Origin: UBA9410 sp036123585
GTDB lineage: Bacteria; Actinomycetota; Acidimicrobiia; Acidimicrobiales; MedAcidi-G1
Assembly (NCBI GenBank): GCA_036123585.1
Contig: JAZADN010000037.1
Location: 1 to 64,000 of the forward strand
Direction: 5' to 3'
DNA: 64,000 nt
The notes under the pieces are model-generated. The model did not search any database and was not told where the DNA came from. It saw only the letters and a list, made by a program, of their open reading frames with translations. Positions 15,422 to 23,858 of the stretch are shown one piece after another. The first letter of the stretch is position 1, and each line of letters starts with the position of its first letter. The position numbers and the translations under genes are program-made.

Positions 15422-16321
15422 TCAGCCGCGCCGGAAGATCGCCGAGTGGACGAGGTGGCCGTCCAGCGTGAGGGCGTGGCCCGCCACCCGCTCGGCATCG
15501 ACGTAGTGCTCGGTGCCGAGCCCCAGGCCGTCGGTGTCGGAGGATGGGGCGTTGACGAAGCGGCGAAGAAGCCTCATGGCACCGGTGGCCGAGCGGTCGC
15601 CGCCGGCAGTCGGGTTCTCGAGCAGGTGCGAGCGCACCAACGGTCCCCAGTGGGCGGCCAACAGGTCCGGGGTGCCGAACACCTCTGCGGCCACGGCCCG
15701 CCAACCATGGGCCACGACCACGCCACACTGGCCGACTAGTGGCCCCCGGGTCATCAGGTCGTCGACGACGGCGGCCAGACCGTCGTCGCGCTGGAAGACC
15801 TGGTCAGCGTCGGCCACCGCACCGGTCGGCGACGAGGCACAGAGGCTGTTCATCTCACGCTCGATGCTGTTCCAGACCGCCCCCTGATCGCCGCTGTAGG
15901 CGCCGGTCAGTTGGAGCGACCGGTTGACGCTTCGCTGCTTGGTGCGCCGCACCCGGCGTGGCGTGAAGGTGGAGTACGACTCGAAGGCCCGCTTGTCGCC
16001 CCAGCGGCCTACCTCGAGGCAGGAGACGGGGATCTCGAGCGTGGCGCCCGGTGGCACCAGCACGCTGGTGTTGGCCGTGCGGTTCTGGCGGCCCCCCACG
16101 AACTGCTCGCCCTCGACGACGAGGATCGGCCGGTCGGTGGGGTTGGTGACCACCAGTTGCGGCACCTCGGCGTCGGGGAGTTCGTCGATGACCAGGCCGG
16201 AGTTGCGGCCGGTGGCGATCGTCGGCAGGGCATTGCCCGGCAGGTACACGGGGTACAGGGAGATGCCCCGGCGGGTGATGGGCGGGCCGATGGGAGCGCT
16301 TTCAAGGACGCTGGTCGTCAT
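15422..16321 (-). CDS. ARPP-1 domain protein (ADP-ribosylglycohydrolase-associated family)
   Basis: This 299-residue protein carries the hallmark of the ARPP-1 domain: LVVEGEQFVGGRQNRTANTS, then SVLVPPGATLEIPVSCLEVGRW (~residues 67-108). The ARPP-1 name (ARG and rhodanese-phosphatase-superfamily-associated protein) comes from published gene-neighbourhood work, where it accompanies ADP-ribosylglycohydrolases, Nudix proteins and vWA or Ro60-like proteins; no biochemical activity is known to me. A conserved Gln-Asn-Arg and one Cys are the candidate functional residues. It follows the vWA gene by 141 nt on the same strand and faces an NrtR-like Nudix regulator, consistent with NAD/ADP-ribose or RNA-end metabolism, which is inference. 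Confidence 0.8.
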   Translation of the reverse strand: MTTSVLESAPIGPPITRRGISLYPVYLPGNALPTIATGRNSGLVIDELPDAEVPQLVVTNPTDRPILVVEGEQFVGGRQNRTANTSVLVPPGATLEIPVSCLEVGRWGDKRAFESYSTFTPRRVRRTKQRSVNRSLQLTGAYSGDQGAVWNSIEREMNSLCASSPTGAVADADQVFQRDDGLAAVVDDLMTRGPLVGQCGVVVAHGWRAVAAEVFGTPDLLAAHWGPLVRSHLLENPTAGGDRSATGAMRLLRRFVNAPSSDTDGLGLGTEHYVDAERVAGHALTLDGHLVHSAIFRRG

Positions 16322-16409
16322 GTTTGGTTCCTCTCTTCGTGGTCCTGCCCGGTCGCAGACTGGGTTCGTCTCGGGCCTGGTGGTGGTTTCGGGTGGGAGG
16401 GGGGTTGGA

Positions 16410-16435
16410 ACGGCCGGACCCGTTGGCCCGGCCGT
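16410..16435. other. Intercistronic hairpin between vWA and ARPP-1 genes
   Basis: ACGGCCGG (16410-16417) pairs perfectly with CCGGCCGT (16428-16435) around a 10-nt loop. It lies in the 141-bp gap between the two minus-strand genes and could attenuate or stabilise the transcript. The rest of the gap is G/T-rich with no gene. Confidence 0.45.
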
Positions 16436-16462
16436 CCCGACCCCCGGAAAAGCCCGGTCCGG

Positions 16463-17269
16463 TCAGTCGTCGACGTCCTGATCCTGGAGGGCCTCCTCGG
16501 CGAGCTTGCGGCCCTCGAAGAAGACCCGGTTCTCCACATGGCGCTGCATGCGGGGCTTGGCCCGGTAGCTGGACGTGCCTCGGGAGAACTCGGCGAAGGA
16601 ACTGCGCACGCTTTGCGGGGTGGCGGCGAAGTCCTGGACGCTCCCGTCGGCGAACCCGAGTCCGCCACCGGTGGAGTAGGAATCCTGGTTGGCGCCCATG
16701 AAGACGAAGGTCCAACCCCCGTCGTCCTGGCGCTCCTTGACCATCTCGAACACGCGGGCCCGGTCGAAGCGGATCGATGCGTTCTCGAGGCCGTCGGTGA
16801 ACACCAGGACCAACTGGTCCTCGGCCGGCCTGCCCGACTCGTTCCGGCGGGCGATTCGGCGGTCGGCCGTCTCGATGAGGGTGCCGAGAGCGTCGTACAG
16901 GGGGGTTACGCCGCGGGCCCCATAGGTGGAGGTGGTGAGCTTGGGGACGTTGCCGATGCGCTTCGCATCGACCACGACCTCGAAGGGATCGTGGCCGTCG
17001 AACAGGACGACCGACATCCGGGCCTTCCCGGGCTTGGCCTGCTGCTCGGCCAGGAACTGGTTGAAGCCGCCGATGAGGTCGTGGGTCAGGTGCTGCATCG
17101 AGCCGGACCGGTCGAGCAGGAACCACACCTTGGTCCGGTCGTGGTCGGCTCCGGCCGCTGCCGCCGCCTCGGCGTCGGACAGGGCGGACTGGAGGGAGGC
17201 CACGTCGAAGCCGTCGGGGGCGTCGGCGATGAGACGGCGGAGTCTGTCGAGGTAGTCAGAGGTCTGCAT
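16463..17269 (-). CDS. von Willebrand factor A domain protein
   Basis: A 268-residue soluble vWA protein. The MIDAS metal site is complete: LLDRSGSM (DxSxS, ~residue 53), the Thr in GVTPLYDAL, and Asp in LVFTDGLENAS. There is no signal peptide or membrane segment, and a ~50-residue helical N-terminal segment precedes the vWA fold. vWA proteins act as metal-dependent protein-binding scaffolds, for example in Ro60 and MoxR systems. Next to ARPP-1 and an NrtR-like regulator it is probably the structural partner of ARPP-1. ATG 17269. Confidence 0.88.
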   Translation of the reverse strand: MQTSDYLDRLRRLIADAPDGFDVASLQSALSDAEAAAAAGADHDRTKVWFLLDRSGSMQHLTHDLIGGFNQFLAEQQAKPGKARMSVVLFDGHDPFEVVVDAKRIGNVPKLTTSTYGARGVTPLYDALGTLIETADRRIARRNESGRPAEDQLVLVFTDGLENASIRFDRARVFEMVKERQDDGGWTFVFMGANQDSYSTGGGLGFADGSVQDFAATPQSVRSSFAEFSRGTSSYRAKPRMQRHVENRVFFEGRKLAEEALQDQDVDD

Positions 17270-17370
17270 TGGGCGTTTCCTGGTCCTTCCGAAGCCACTC
17301 GACTTCGTCGCTGATGGGGTCTCTTGCTTTGTTTGTACGGGCCGGGTGTGACAGGCAGGGTGGAGCCATA

Positions 17371-17390
17371 GATATCACAGAGACAATATC
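17371..17390. promoter_or_regulatory. Candidate NrtR-type operator in the divergent AT-rich promoter
   Basis: GATAT (17371-17375) and ATATC (17386-17390) form an inverted repeat with a 10-bp spacer (partly extendable as ATAGATAT / ATATCCTA). It lies in an unusually AT-rich 75-bp patch (about 17366-17440) of the 173-bp gap between the vWA gene and the NrtR-like gene. That is the expected place for autoregulation plus control of the vWA/ARPP-1 genes. Confidence 0.4.
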
Positions 17391-17442
17391 CTAGCAGGGA
17401 GTACTTGCCATGACAACATGAAATCGATGTAGCCTTATCGCC

Positions 17443-18369
17443 ATGACGGGCAACGCTGACAGGACTCCCCTCCACCGGACCGGCGAGCAGCCGTCCGAAC
17501 AGGCCTTCCTAGACAGTTATGACTTCCGGGACCACCCGCCCTTCGCGGTCACCGTGGACGTCGTGGTCTTCACCGTCCGCGACGGAGCGCTCCATGTGGC
17601 TGTCATCGAGCGCAACGAGCCGCCGTTCATCGGGCGCTGGGCCCTTCCAGGAGGTTTCGTGCGACCGGACGAGGACCTAGCCGAGGCTGCCCGTCGAGAG
17701 CTCGCCGAGGAGACCAAGATCCGGTTGGTTCCCGACCACCTGGAACAGCTCCGCGCGTACGGCCGCCCGGACCGCGACCCACGCCGAGGAAGGCCGGAGC
17801 ACCCTGGTCGGATCGTGACCGTCGCCTTCTGGGCGATCATGGCCGAACCGCCTGAGATCCGAGGTGGAGGCGACGCGGCCGACGCCCGGTTCGTCCCGGT
17901 GGCCGACATCCTCCGGGGAGATCTCAAGTTGGCCTTCGACCATCGCGAGATCATCGAGGACGCCCACCAGCGGGCCAGCGACCGCCTCGAGTACACGACC
18001 GACGCCGCCCGCTACTGCCCGCCGGAGTTCACCATCAGCCAACTACGGCAGGTCTACGAGGCCGTCTGGGAGACCGAGTTGGACCACGGGAACTTCCAGC
18101 GGAAGGTCCGCTCCGAGGGGTTCCTCGTCGCCCTCGACAAGCAGGTTCCCTCCGGTGAGTCAGGGGGCCGGCCAGCGGCCCTCTTCTCGTCGCCGGAGAC
18201 CCGCCTCCTCCAACAACCCCTCACCTCAGGTCGACCCACTGCGAAGAGGCAACCGGAGCGGTCAGACGCCGATGGCTACCCGGCATGGCTTTCCGGCGAA
18301 CGGTCACGCCCACGGGTGGCTGCTGCGGACCCCGATCCCATCGGCGATCCCGTGGCAGAAACCGACTGA
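17443..18369 (+). CDS. NrtR-like Nudix transcriptional regulator
   Basis: A 308-residue protein. Residues ~30-165 form a Nudix domain (AVTVDVVVFTVRDGALHV; Nudix box GFVRPDEDLAEAARRELAEE followed by TKI), and residues ~185-235 a winged helix typical of NrtR (PPEFTISQLRQVYEAVW, NFQRKVRSEGFL). NrtR proteins sense ADP-ribose or related NAD metabolites and repress NAD salvage genes. The Nudix box keeps the catalytic REL.EE core, but the usual Gly after EEx is Lys, so hydrolysis may be weak. The last ~75 residues are Pro/Arg-rich, not conserved in the family as I know it. It is divergent from the vWA/ARPP-1 pair, its likely targets. Confidence 0.85.
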   Translation: MTGNADRTPLHRTGEQPSEQAFLDSYDFRDHPPFAVTVDVVVFTVRDGALHVAVIERNEPPFIGRWALPGGFVRPDEDLAEAARRELAEETKIRLVPDHLEQLRAYGRPDRDPRRGRPEHPGRIVTVAFWAIMAEPPEIRGGGDAADARFVPVADILRGDLKLAFDHREIIEDAHQRASDRLEYTTDAARYCPPEFTISQLRQVYEAVWETELDHGNFQRKVRSEGFLVALDKQVPSGESGGRPAALFSSPETRLLQQPLTSGRPTAKRQPERSDADGYPAWLSGERSRPRVAAADPDPIGDPVAETD

Positions 18370-18438
18370 CTGGAACCACCGGCGGACGCCTCCTACCGTG
18401 GTTGTCCGACGGCACCGCCAGTGGTCTAGGAGGACGAG

Positions 18439-19128
18439 ATGGGCGAGACGGTCGAGTTTCCAGTGAACGGCACCACGGCGGGTGGCTACGTAGCCGTCCC
18501 CGACTCGAGTGGTGGCCCGGGTGTGCTGGTTCTCCAGGAGTGGTGGGGCCTCGTCCCACAGATCAAGGGAGTGTGCGACCGCCTGGCCATGGAGGGCTTC
18601 GTAGCACTGGCTCCGGACCTATATCACGGCGAGATGGCCACCCACACCGAGATGGACAAGGCCGGCGAACTCATGACCATGCTGCCGCCCGACCGCGCGG
18701 CCCGGGACATGTCGGGTGCCATCGACCACCTGCTGGCCCACGAGGCCACCACCGGCAGTGCCGTCGGTGTGGTTGGCTTCTGCATGGGCGGGATGCTCTC
18801 GCTGACAATCACCGCCCTCGAGGGCGACCGGGTAGCCGCTGCCGCACCCTTCTACGGGGCGCCGCTGGGCGACGCCGCGCCCGACTGGTCCGGCCTGACC
18901 GCCGTGGTCGAGGGCCACATGGCGTCGAACGACGACTTCTTCCCGGCCGACGCCGTGGTCGCCCTAGGCGAGGACCTGCGAGGCATGGGCAAGGACGTGA
19001 CTTTCCACGTCTACCCGGACACCGGACACCCGTTCGCCAACGAGGACGATCCATTCGGGACCTACGACGAGGAGGCGGCGGCCACCGCTTGGTCGCGCAC
19101 CCTCGCCCTCTTCCGAACCCACCTGTAG
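18439..19128 (+). CDS. Dienelactone hydrolase family protein
   Basis: A 229-residue alpha/beta hydrolase of the DLH family, which opens cyclic enol-lactones such as carboxymethylenebutenolide. VLQEWWGLVPQIKGVCDRLA gives the Glu that activates the nucleophile, GFCMGG holds the catalytic Cys (~residue 117), and YPDTGHPFAN the catalytic His. AGGAGG lies 5 nt before ATG 18439. No aromatic pathway genes are nearby, so a broader esterase role is possible. It converges with the phnE genes. Confidence 0.9.
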   Translation: MGETVEFPVNGTTAGGYVAVPDSSGGPGVLVLQEWWGLVPQIKGVCDRLAMEGFVALAPDLYHGEMATHTEMDKAGELMTMLPPDRAARDMSGAIDHLLAHEATTGSAVGVVGFCMGGMLSLTITALEGDRVAAAAPFYGAPLGDAAPDWSGLTAVVEGHMASNDDFFPADAVVALGEDLRGMGKDVTFHVYPDTGHPFANEDDPFGTYDEEAAATAWSRTLALFRTHL

Positions 19129-19163
19129 GGCCCAGGTATCCCGAGCGGGGCGTGCCGGACCTT

Positions 19164-20087
19164 TCAGGAAGAGTTCCGGCCGAGGCCGGTCAGGTCGGCC
19201 AGGACCGCCAGATTGCGGTCCTCATCGTCGTTCCCGGTACGCGCCGCGCCGCGAATGATCCGTCGCCGCACGGCGGCCGACACCGTGTCGATTGCCAACA
19301 CCATGGCGATGGTCATCATCAGCACCGCCCCGGCAGCCGCGAAGTTCCGGAACACCAACTGAGAGACCAGTTCCGCCCCCACCCCGCCGGCCCCGATCAT
19401 CCCCAGGACCGTCGACGCCCGAACGTTGATCTCGAAGCGGAATAGCCAGTGCGAGGTCACCACCGGCAGCACCTGGGGGAGCACCCCCCATCGCATCCCC
19501 GACACCCATCGGCCGCCGGTCGCCGCCACCGCTTCCAACGGGCCGTCGTCCACGCTTTCGATGGCCTCCGCCGTCCACTTGCCGAGCGTGCCCACCGAGT
19601 GCAAGCCGATGGCCAGGGCCCCGGCCCACGGTCCCAGCCCGGTCACCGGGATGAGGATCACGGCCAGGATCAACTCGGGGACGGCCCGGATCACGTTGAA
19701 CAGCTGGCGGACAGGCACCCGGACTGCCAACGGCGCCACGTTGGTGGCCGCCAGGAAGGCCAGAGGGAACGACAGCACGGCTCCGATCAGGGTGCCGATC
19801 CACGCGATGTGGACCGACTCGAGGACCTTGGCCGGCACGCCACGGTCAATCGCCTCTCCGAAGGCCGGCGGCACCATCTGACGGAAGATGGACCAAGCGT
19901 CTCCCGGCGCCCGCAGTAGCCGGTCCATTCCGATCTCGAGCCCGGAGGCCGACCAGGCAACGGCGACGACGAGGGCCACGGCGGCGATCCAGCGTCGCCC
20001 CGTCCGCTGCGGCCGGACCGGCCGGTCCGACGACGCGGGGCCCCCGGGAAGAGGTTCTGCCACCTCGGTGGGCGTCCGGTCGGCCAT
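19164..20087 (-). CDS. phnE: Phosphonate-type ABC transporter permease (second PhnE)
   Basis: A 307-residue membrane permease with about six hydrophobic helices and the BPD_transp_1 EAA loop: GPLEAVAATGGRWVSGMRWG, then VLPVVTSHWLFRFEINVRAS, typical of PhnE. It is the last gene of phnDCEE; its ATG overlaps the stop of the preceding phnE as TGATG, so translation is coupled. The family imports phosphonate or phosphite across the inner membrane. Confidence 0.9.
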   Translation of the reverse strand: MADRTPTEVAEPLPGGPASSDRPVRPQRTGRRWIAAVALVVAVAWSASGLEIGMDRLLRAPGDAWSIFRQMVPPAFGEAIDRGVPAKVLESVHIAWIGTLIGAVLSFPLAFLAATNVAPLAVRVPVRQLFNVIRAVPELILAVILIPVTGLGPWAGALAIGLHSVGTLGKWTAEAIESVDDGPLEAVAATGGRWVSGMRWGVLPQVLPVVTSHWLFRFEINVRASTVLGMIGAGGVGAELVSQLVFRNFAAAGAVLMMTIAMVLAIDTVSAAVRRRIIRGAARTGNDDEDRNLAVLADLTGLGRNSS

Positions 20088-20887
20088 CAGACCAACCGCT
20101 TCCGGATGGCCACGCTGATCTGCTCGATCACGAACACCACCACGAACACGATCACCAAGACGCCCAGCACCCGATCGAAGCGGAAGTACTGCCTCTGGGC
20201 CTCCACCACCCGGCCGATGCCGCCGGCACCGACTAGGCCGAGGACCACCGAGGCGCGGATGTTCAACTCGAACACGTACAGGCCGTAGGCCACGTACTCC
20301 GGCAGCACCGTCGGCAGCACGCCGGTGCGGACCACCGGGACGTGCCGCCCGCCCGCCGCCCGGGCCGCCTCCAGTGGGCGGGGGTCGGCGCCGTCCACCG
20401 TCTCGCTGAACAGCTTGACCATCACGGCCAGGGAGAAGACCGACAGGGCCCACGACCCGGCGAAGGCGCCGATGCCCACCGCGGTGACCAGCAGCTTGGC
20501 CCAGAACAGGTCGGGGACGGCTCGCACCACGTTCATCACAGACCGACTCACCACAAGCACCACCCGGTTGGGTGTTGTCAGCGGCGACATGACGAAGGCC
20601 ATCGGCAGGGCTAGCGCGCATCCGATGAGCGTCGACACGATGGCGATCTGGAACGTCTCCACCAGGGGGTCGAGCACGTTGTGGCGGTCCAGCACCCAGT
20701 CCCAAGGGATGGGCCAGAACTTGTCCCACAGCGGGTTGGTCCAGACGGTCCAGAACGTCGAGAGGTCGAAGCCCACCGTGTGGCCGGCCACGACTGTGTA
20801 GGTGGCCAGCACCGCGGCGACAGCCCAGGTCCGGGCCCGGGCCCTCGGCCGGGCTGGCCGGCTGGACGTCGGTGGACCGCCGGCCAT
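20087..20887 (-). CDS. phnE: Phosphonate-type ABC transporter permease (first PhnE)
   Basis: A 266-residue permease with a charged N-terminus, ~6 hydrophobic helices, and the EAA loop region RPLEAARAAGGRHVPVVRTG followed by YVFELNIRASVVLGLVGAGG. It starts at ATG 20887, overlapping the phnC stop as TGATG; GTG 20890 is possible but less likely. With its paralogue it should form a heterodimeric channel. Confidence 0.9.
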   Translation of the reverse strand: MAGGPPTSSRPARPRARARTWAVAAVLATYTVVAGHTVGFDLSTFWTVWTNPLWDKFWPIPWDWVLDRHNVLDPLVETFQIAIVSTLIGCALALPMAFVMSPLTTPNRVVLVVSRSVMNVVRAVPDLFWAKLLVTAVGIGAFAGSWALSVFSLAVMVKLFSETVDGADPRPLEAARAAGGRHVPVVRTGVLPTVLPEYVAYGLYVFELNIRASVVLGLVGAGGIGRVVEAQRQYFRFDRVLGVLVIVFVVVFVIEQISVAIRKRLV

Positions 20888-21654
20888 CACCCCTCGATCA
20901 ACAAGTCGTCGTCGGTGATGGCCCGTCCGTAGATCTCCCGGAAGGTGTCGTCGGTGACGTCGCCGATGTCGCCGTCGAACACCACCTCGCCCTCCCGCAG
21001 GCCTACCAGCCGTTGTCCGTACTCCCGCGCCAGGTCGAGGAAGTGGAGGTTCACCAACGTCGTAATGCCCATCTCGCGGTTGATGCGTTGGAGGTCGCCC
21101 ATGACCTGGCGGCTGGTCACCGGATCGAGGGCGGCCACCGGTTCGTCGGCCAGCACCAATGACGGCTCCTGGGCCAAGGCCCGGGCTATGCCGACCCGCT
21201 GCTGCTGGCCGCCCGACAGGTCTGCGGCCCGCACGTAGGCCTTCTCCACGATTCCCACCCGCTCCAGGGCGACCATGGCCGCCTCACGGTCGGCAGCCGG
21301 CCACAGGCCGAGGGTGGAACGCCAGGCGGGCACCCGGGACAGGCGACCCATGAGCACGTTGTTCACGACTGTCGTGCGGGTGGCCAGGTTGAACGTCTGG
21401 AAGATCATCCCGACGCGCGACCGAACCGTGCGCAACTCTGACGTCGAAGCACCAACCACTTCGGTGCCGTCGACCGTGATCGAACCCTCGGTGGCCGGGA
21501 CGAGGCCGTTCAGCGCCCGCAGCAGGGTGCTCTTGCCCGCCCCGGAGAGGCCGACGACCACGACGAACTCGCCGTCGTCGATCGACAGGTCAACGTTGCG
21601 CAGGGCCCGGACGCCGCCCCGGTAGGTCACCGAGACGTCGCGAAACTCGATCAC
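20887..21654 (-). CDS. phnC: Phosphonate-type ABC transporter ATP-binding protein
   Basis: A 255-residue ABC ATPase with Walker A GLSGAGKST, signature LSGGQQQRVGIARAL, Walker B LVLADEPVAALD and switch His in LVNLHFLDLAREYG. The last region (GEVVFDGDIGDVTDDTFREIYG) matches PhnC. GTG 21654 start, 52 nt after phnD. Confidence 0.92.
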   Translation of the reverse strand: MIEFRDVSVTYRGGVRALRNVDLSIDDGEFVVVVGLSGAGKSTLLRALNGLVPATEGSITVDGTEVVGASTSELRTVRSRVGMIFQTFNLATRTTVVNNVLMGRLSRVPAWRSTLGLWPAADREAAMVALERVGIVEKAYVRAADLSGGQQQRVGIARALAQEPSLVLADEPVAALDPVTSRQVMGDLQRINREMGITTLVNLHFLDLAREYGQRLVGLREGEVVFDGDIGDVTDDTFREIYGRAITDDDLLIEG

Positions 21655-21706
21655 CGGGTCGGGTCCGGGCGCTCTGCGTCGATCGTGGTCGTGGATCCTC
21701 CGGTGG

Positions 21707-22774
21707 TCAGCCCAGGGGCTCGGTGATGCCCAGAGCCTCGGCGGCCGCGCGGACCACGTCGAAGTCTGAGTCGACGGCCCGGCGGATCGAGGTCCAGCCG
21801 TACATCTCGTCGAACACCGCCTCGCCCTCCTCGGTCTCCAGGTAGGCGTGGATGGCCTCGTAGATGGCCGTCTGCAGCGAGTCGGGCAGCAGCGAACTGG
21901 CCGCCACCACGTCGTTGGGCACCTCGTCGGTGATGTTGAAGACGATCACCTTGTCGCCCACGTCGACCTTCTCCTTGCGCAACGTGCGCCGGGCGTCGTC
22001 GTACGACAGGCCGATGTCGGCGTCGCCGTTGTAGACCGCCACCACGGCACCGTCGTGGCCACCGGTGAAGATCGGAGTGATATCGCTCTCCGGGTCGATT
22101 CCCGCCTCGATGAGTTGCAGGGCCGGGAACAGGTAGCCGGATGTCGACGACTCCGAGGTGAACGCCACAGTCTTGCCCTTCACCTTGGACAGGTCGGCCA
22201 TGCACGACATGCCGGGGGAGACGTCTCCGGCGTCCACCGACTCGCCGAGGGCCTTCCCGGAGTCGCCGAAGTACACGCCGACCTGCAAGGCGACGGCGTC
22301 AAGCGCACCGACCTGGGTCACGCCGTCATCGGAGTTCTCTAGCGCGGTTCCGGACTCGGGCGCCATGTCGCACAGCGACGGGTCGTTGGTCATCCACTGG
22401 CCGTGGTACGTCGGTGAGCCGTAGCGGACGGCCTGGATCAACACCTCCATGTTGCCGAACTGCTGCTGGGCCAGCACGTAGCCGAACGGTCCGAATGCGC
22501 CGAGGTCGGCGGTGCCGGTGCCCATGGCCGTGACCAGGCCGGTGTAGTCGGTGGTGACCACGCCCTCTACCTCGATGCCCAGAGCGTTGGAGAGCACGTC
22601 CATGAACGGCTGGATGTCGTCCTGGAGCTTCTCCTGCTCGGAGCTGGGTACGAAGCCGAAGGTGATCCTTTCGGGCCAGGTGCCGTCGCCGGCAGCCTGG
22701 CCGTCGTCGTCAGAGCAGGCCCCAGCGACCAGGACCAGTGCCAGCAGTGTGGCGAGCAGTGTGCGGATTCTCAT
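21707..22774 (-). CDS. phnD: Phosphonate-type ABC transporter substrate-binding lipoprotein
   Basis: A 355-residue PhnD-family binding protein. The N-terminus is a lipoprotein signal (RIRTLLATLLALVLVAGAC, Cys ~20), so it is tethered outside the cytoplasmic membrane. Family features include ITFGFVPSSEQEKLQDDIQP, FTSESSTSGYLFPALQL and YDDARRTL. GGAGGA lies upstream of ATG 22774. It heads a four-gene operon. Neither C-P lyase nor phosphonatase or phosphite dehydrogenase genes are in the window, so the actual ligand (phosphonate, phosphite or phosphate) is open. Confidence 0.92.
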   Translation of the reverse strand: MRIRTLLATLLALVLVAGACSDDDGQAAGDGTWPERITFGFVPSSEQEKLQDDIQPFMDVLSNALGIEVEGVVTTDYTGLVTAMGTGTADLGAFGPFGYVLAQQQFGNMEVLIQAVRYGSPTYHGQWMTNDPSLCDMAPESGTALENSDDGVTQVGALDAVALQVGVYFGDSGKALGESVDAGDVSPGMSCMADLSKVKGKTVAFTSESSTSGYLFPALQLIEAGIDPESDITPIFTGGHDGAVVAVYNGDADIGLSYDDARRTLRKEKVDVGDKVIVFNITDEVPNDVVAASSLLPDSLQTAIYEAIHAYLETEEGEAVFDEMYGWTSIRRAVDSDFDVVRAAAEALGITEPLG

Positions 22775-22902
22775 CGGTTCCTCCCGTTCGCGGCGGGCCC
22801 TGCGGTCCACCGATCACGCGACCGTAGCGAACGCGCGCGGTCCAAGTCCCCAAAGGCCGGTCTCGTCGTCCATGACGGGACCAGGAGGCAGGGGCGGGCC
22901 CC

Positions 22903-22908
22903 TAGGGT
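22903..22908 (+). promoter_or_regulatory. -10 hexamer TAGGGT 6 nt before the EamA start
   Basis: TAGGGT-N6-ATG (22915), a leaderless arrangement in the 140-bp gap divergent from phnD. I see no clear Pho box in the gap. Confidence 0.5.
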
Positions 22909-22914
22909 GCGGCG

Positions 22915-23847
22915 ATGTCGGATGGCCGGTCGCAGGACCCCAGCGCAGGCGCCGACGTCGGGGGCCGGTCGGGGCTGGGTCGCGTTTCCGCGGTAGGCGC
23001 CGTCCTGTGCTGGTCGGGTGGCAACGTGATCGTGGCCCAGTTCGACATGCCCGGCATGGCCATCGCTTTCTGGCGGCTCGTGATCGGGTCCGTCGTCTAC
23101 GGGGCCATCCTCTATGCGTCAGGTCGTCGCATCACCCGGGCCAACGTGCGCCTCGCCATCCCGGTGGCGGTTGTGTTCGCCCTCGAACTGGGCCTGTTCT
23201 TCACCTCGTTGCACCACACGAGCGTGGCCAACGCCACCATCATCGGCAGTCTCCAGACCATCGTCCTACTGGCTGTGGCCGCTCGCAGATACCGGGAGCG
23301 GATCGGGTTGTGGCTGGCCGGCCTGGGCGGCATCGCCCTGGTCGGCGTGGTTGTCGTGGTCCTGGGTGGCGACTCGGCCGACGGGACCGGCCTGAGCCTT
23401 CGGGGGGACCTGCTGGCCGTGGCGGCCATGGTCTTCTTCTCCGTCTACTTCGTGCTGGTCAAGGAGGTGCGGTCCCGGATCGACACCTTCACCCTGCAGA
23501 CGGCGATCATGGCCATCGGGGCCGTGGTCCTCCTGCCGTTCGCCGCGATCGACGCCGGGCAGGTGGTGCCGACGTTCCCGTCGTGGTCTCAGTGGGGCTG
23601 GTTGGCTCTGCTGCTGGCCATCCCGGGGACCGGCCACTTCCTCATGAACTGGGCCCACCTGCACGTGACCCTGTCCCTGGCCGGAATGCTCACGCTGGCC
23701 GTCCCGGTGCTGTCGACCTTCGGCGCCTGGCTGTTCCTCGACCAGCGGCTGTCCTCGGCACAGGCGTTGGGCATGGCCGTGGTGCTGGCCAGCCTCGTGT
23801 TGGTGGTGCGTCGCGACGCCCGCCTGCAGGCCAAGTCGACGGGCTGA
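22915..23847 (+). CDS. EamA/DMT family transporter
   Basis: A 310-residue membrane protein with about ten hydrophobic helices in two EamA repeats (first ~25-150: AVGAVLCWSGGNVIVAQF, FFTSLHHTSVANATII; second ~165-300: FFSVYFVLVKEVRS, PVLSTFGAWLFLDQRLS). Drug/metabolite transporters export or exchange amino acids, sugars or other small molecules. The substrate is unknown. Confidence 0.88.
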   Translation: MSDGRSQDPSAGADVGGRSGLGRVSAVGAVLCWSGGNVIVAQFDMPGMAIAFWRLVIGSVVYGAILYASGRRITRANVRLAIPVAVVFALELGLFFTSLHHTSVANATIIGSLQTIVLLAVAARRYRERIGLWLAGLGGIALVGVVVVVLGGDSADGTGLSLRGDLLAVAAMVFFSVYFVLVKEVRSRIDTFTLQTAIMAIGAVVLLPFAAIDAGQVVPTFPSWSQWGWLALLLAIPGTGHFLMNWAHLHVTLSLAGMLTLAVPVLSTFGAWLFLDQRLSSAQALGMAVVLASLVLVVRRDARLQAKSTG

Positions 23848-23858
23848 CCGCCGTCGGC

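Noticed and set aside
15911..17314. 467-codon plus-strand frame
   Set aside because: Antisense to the vWA and ARPP-1 genes, both of which have clear family motifs.
22775..22914. Pho box or riboswitch upstream of phnD
   Set aside because: The gap is GC-rich with no direct repeats of the Pho-box type and no riboswitch core that I can recognise.
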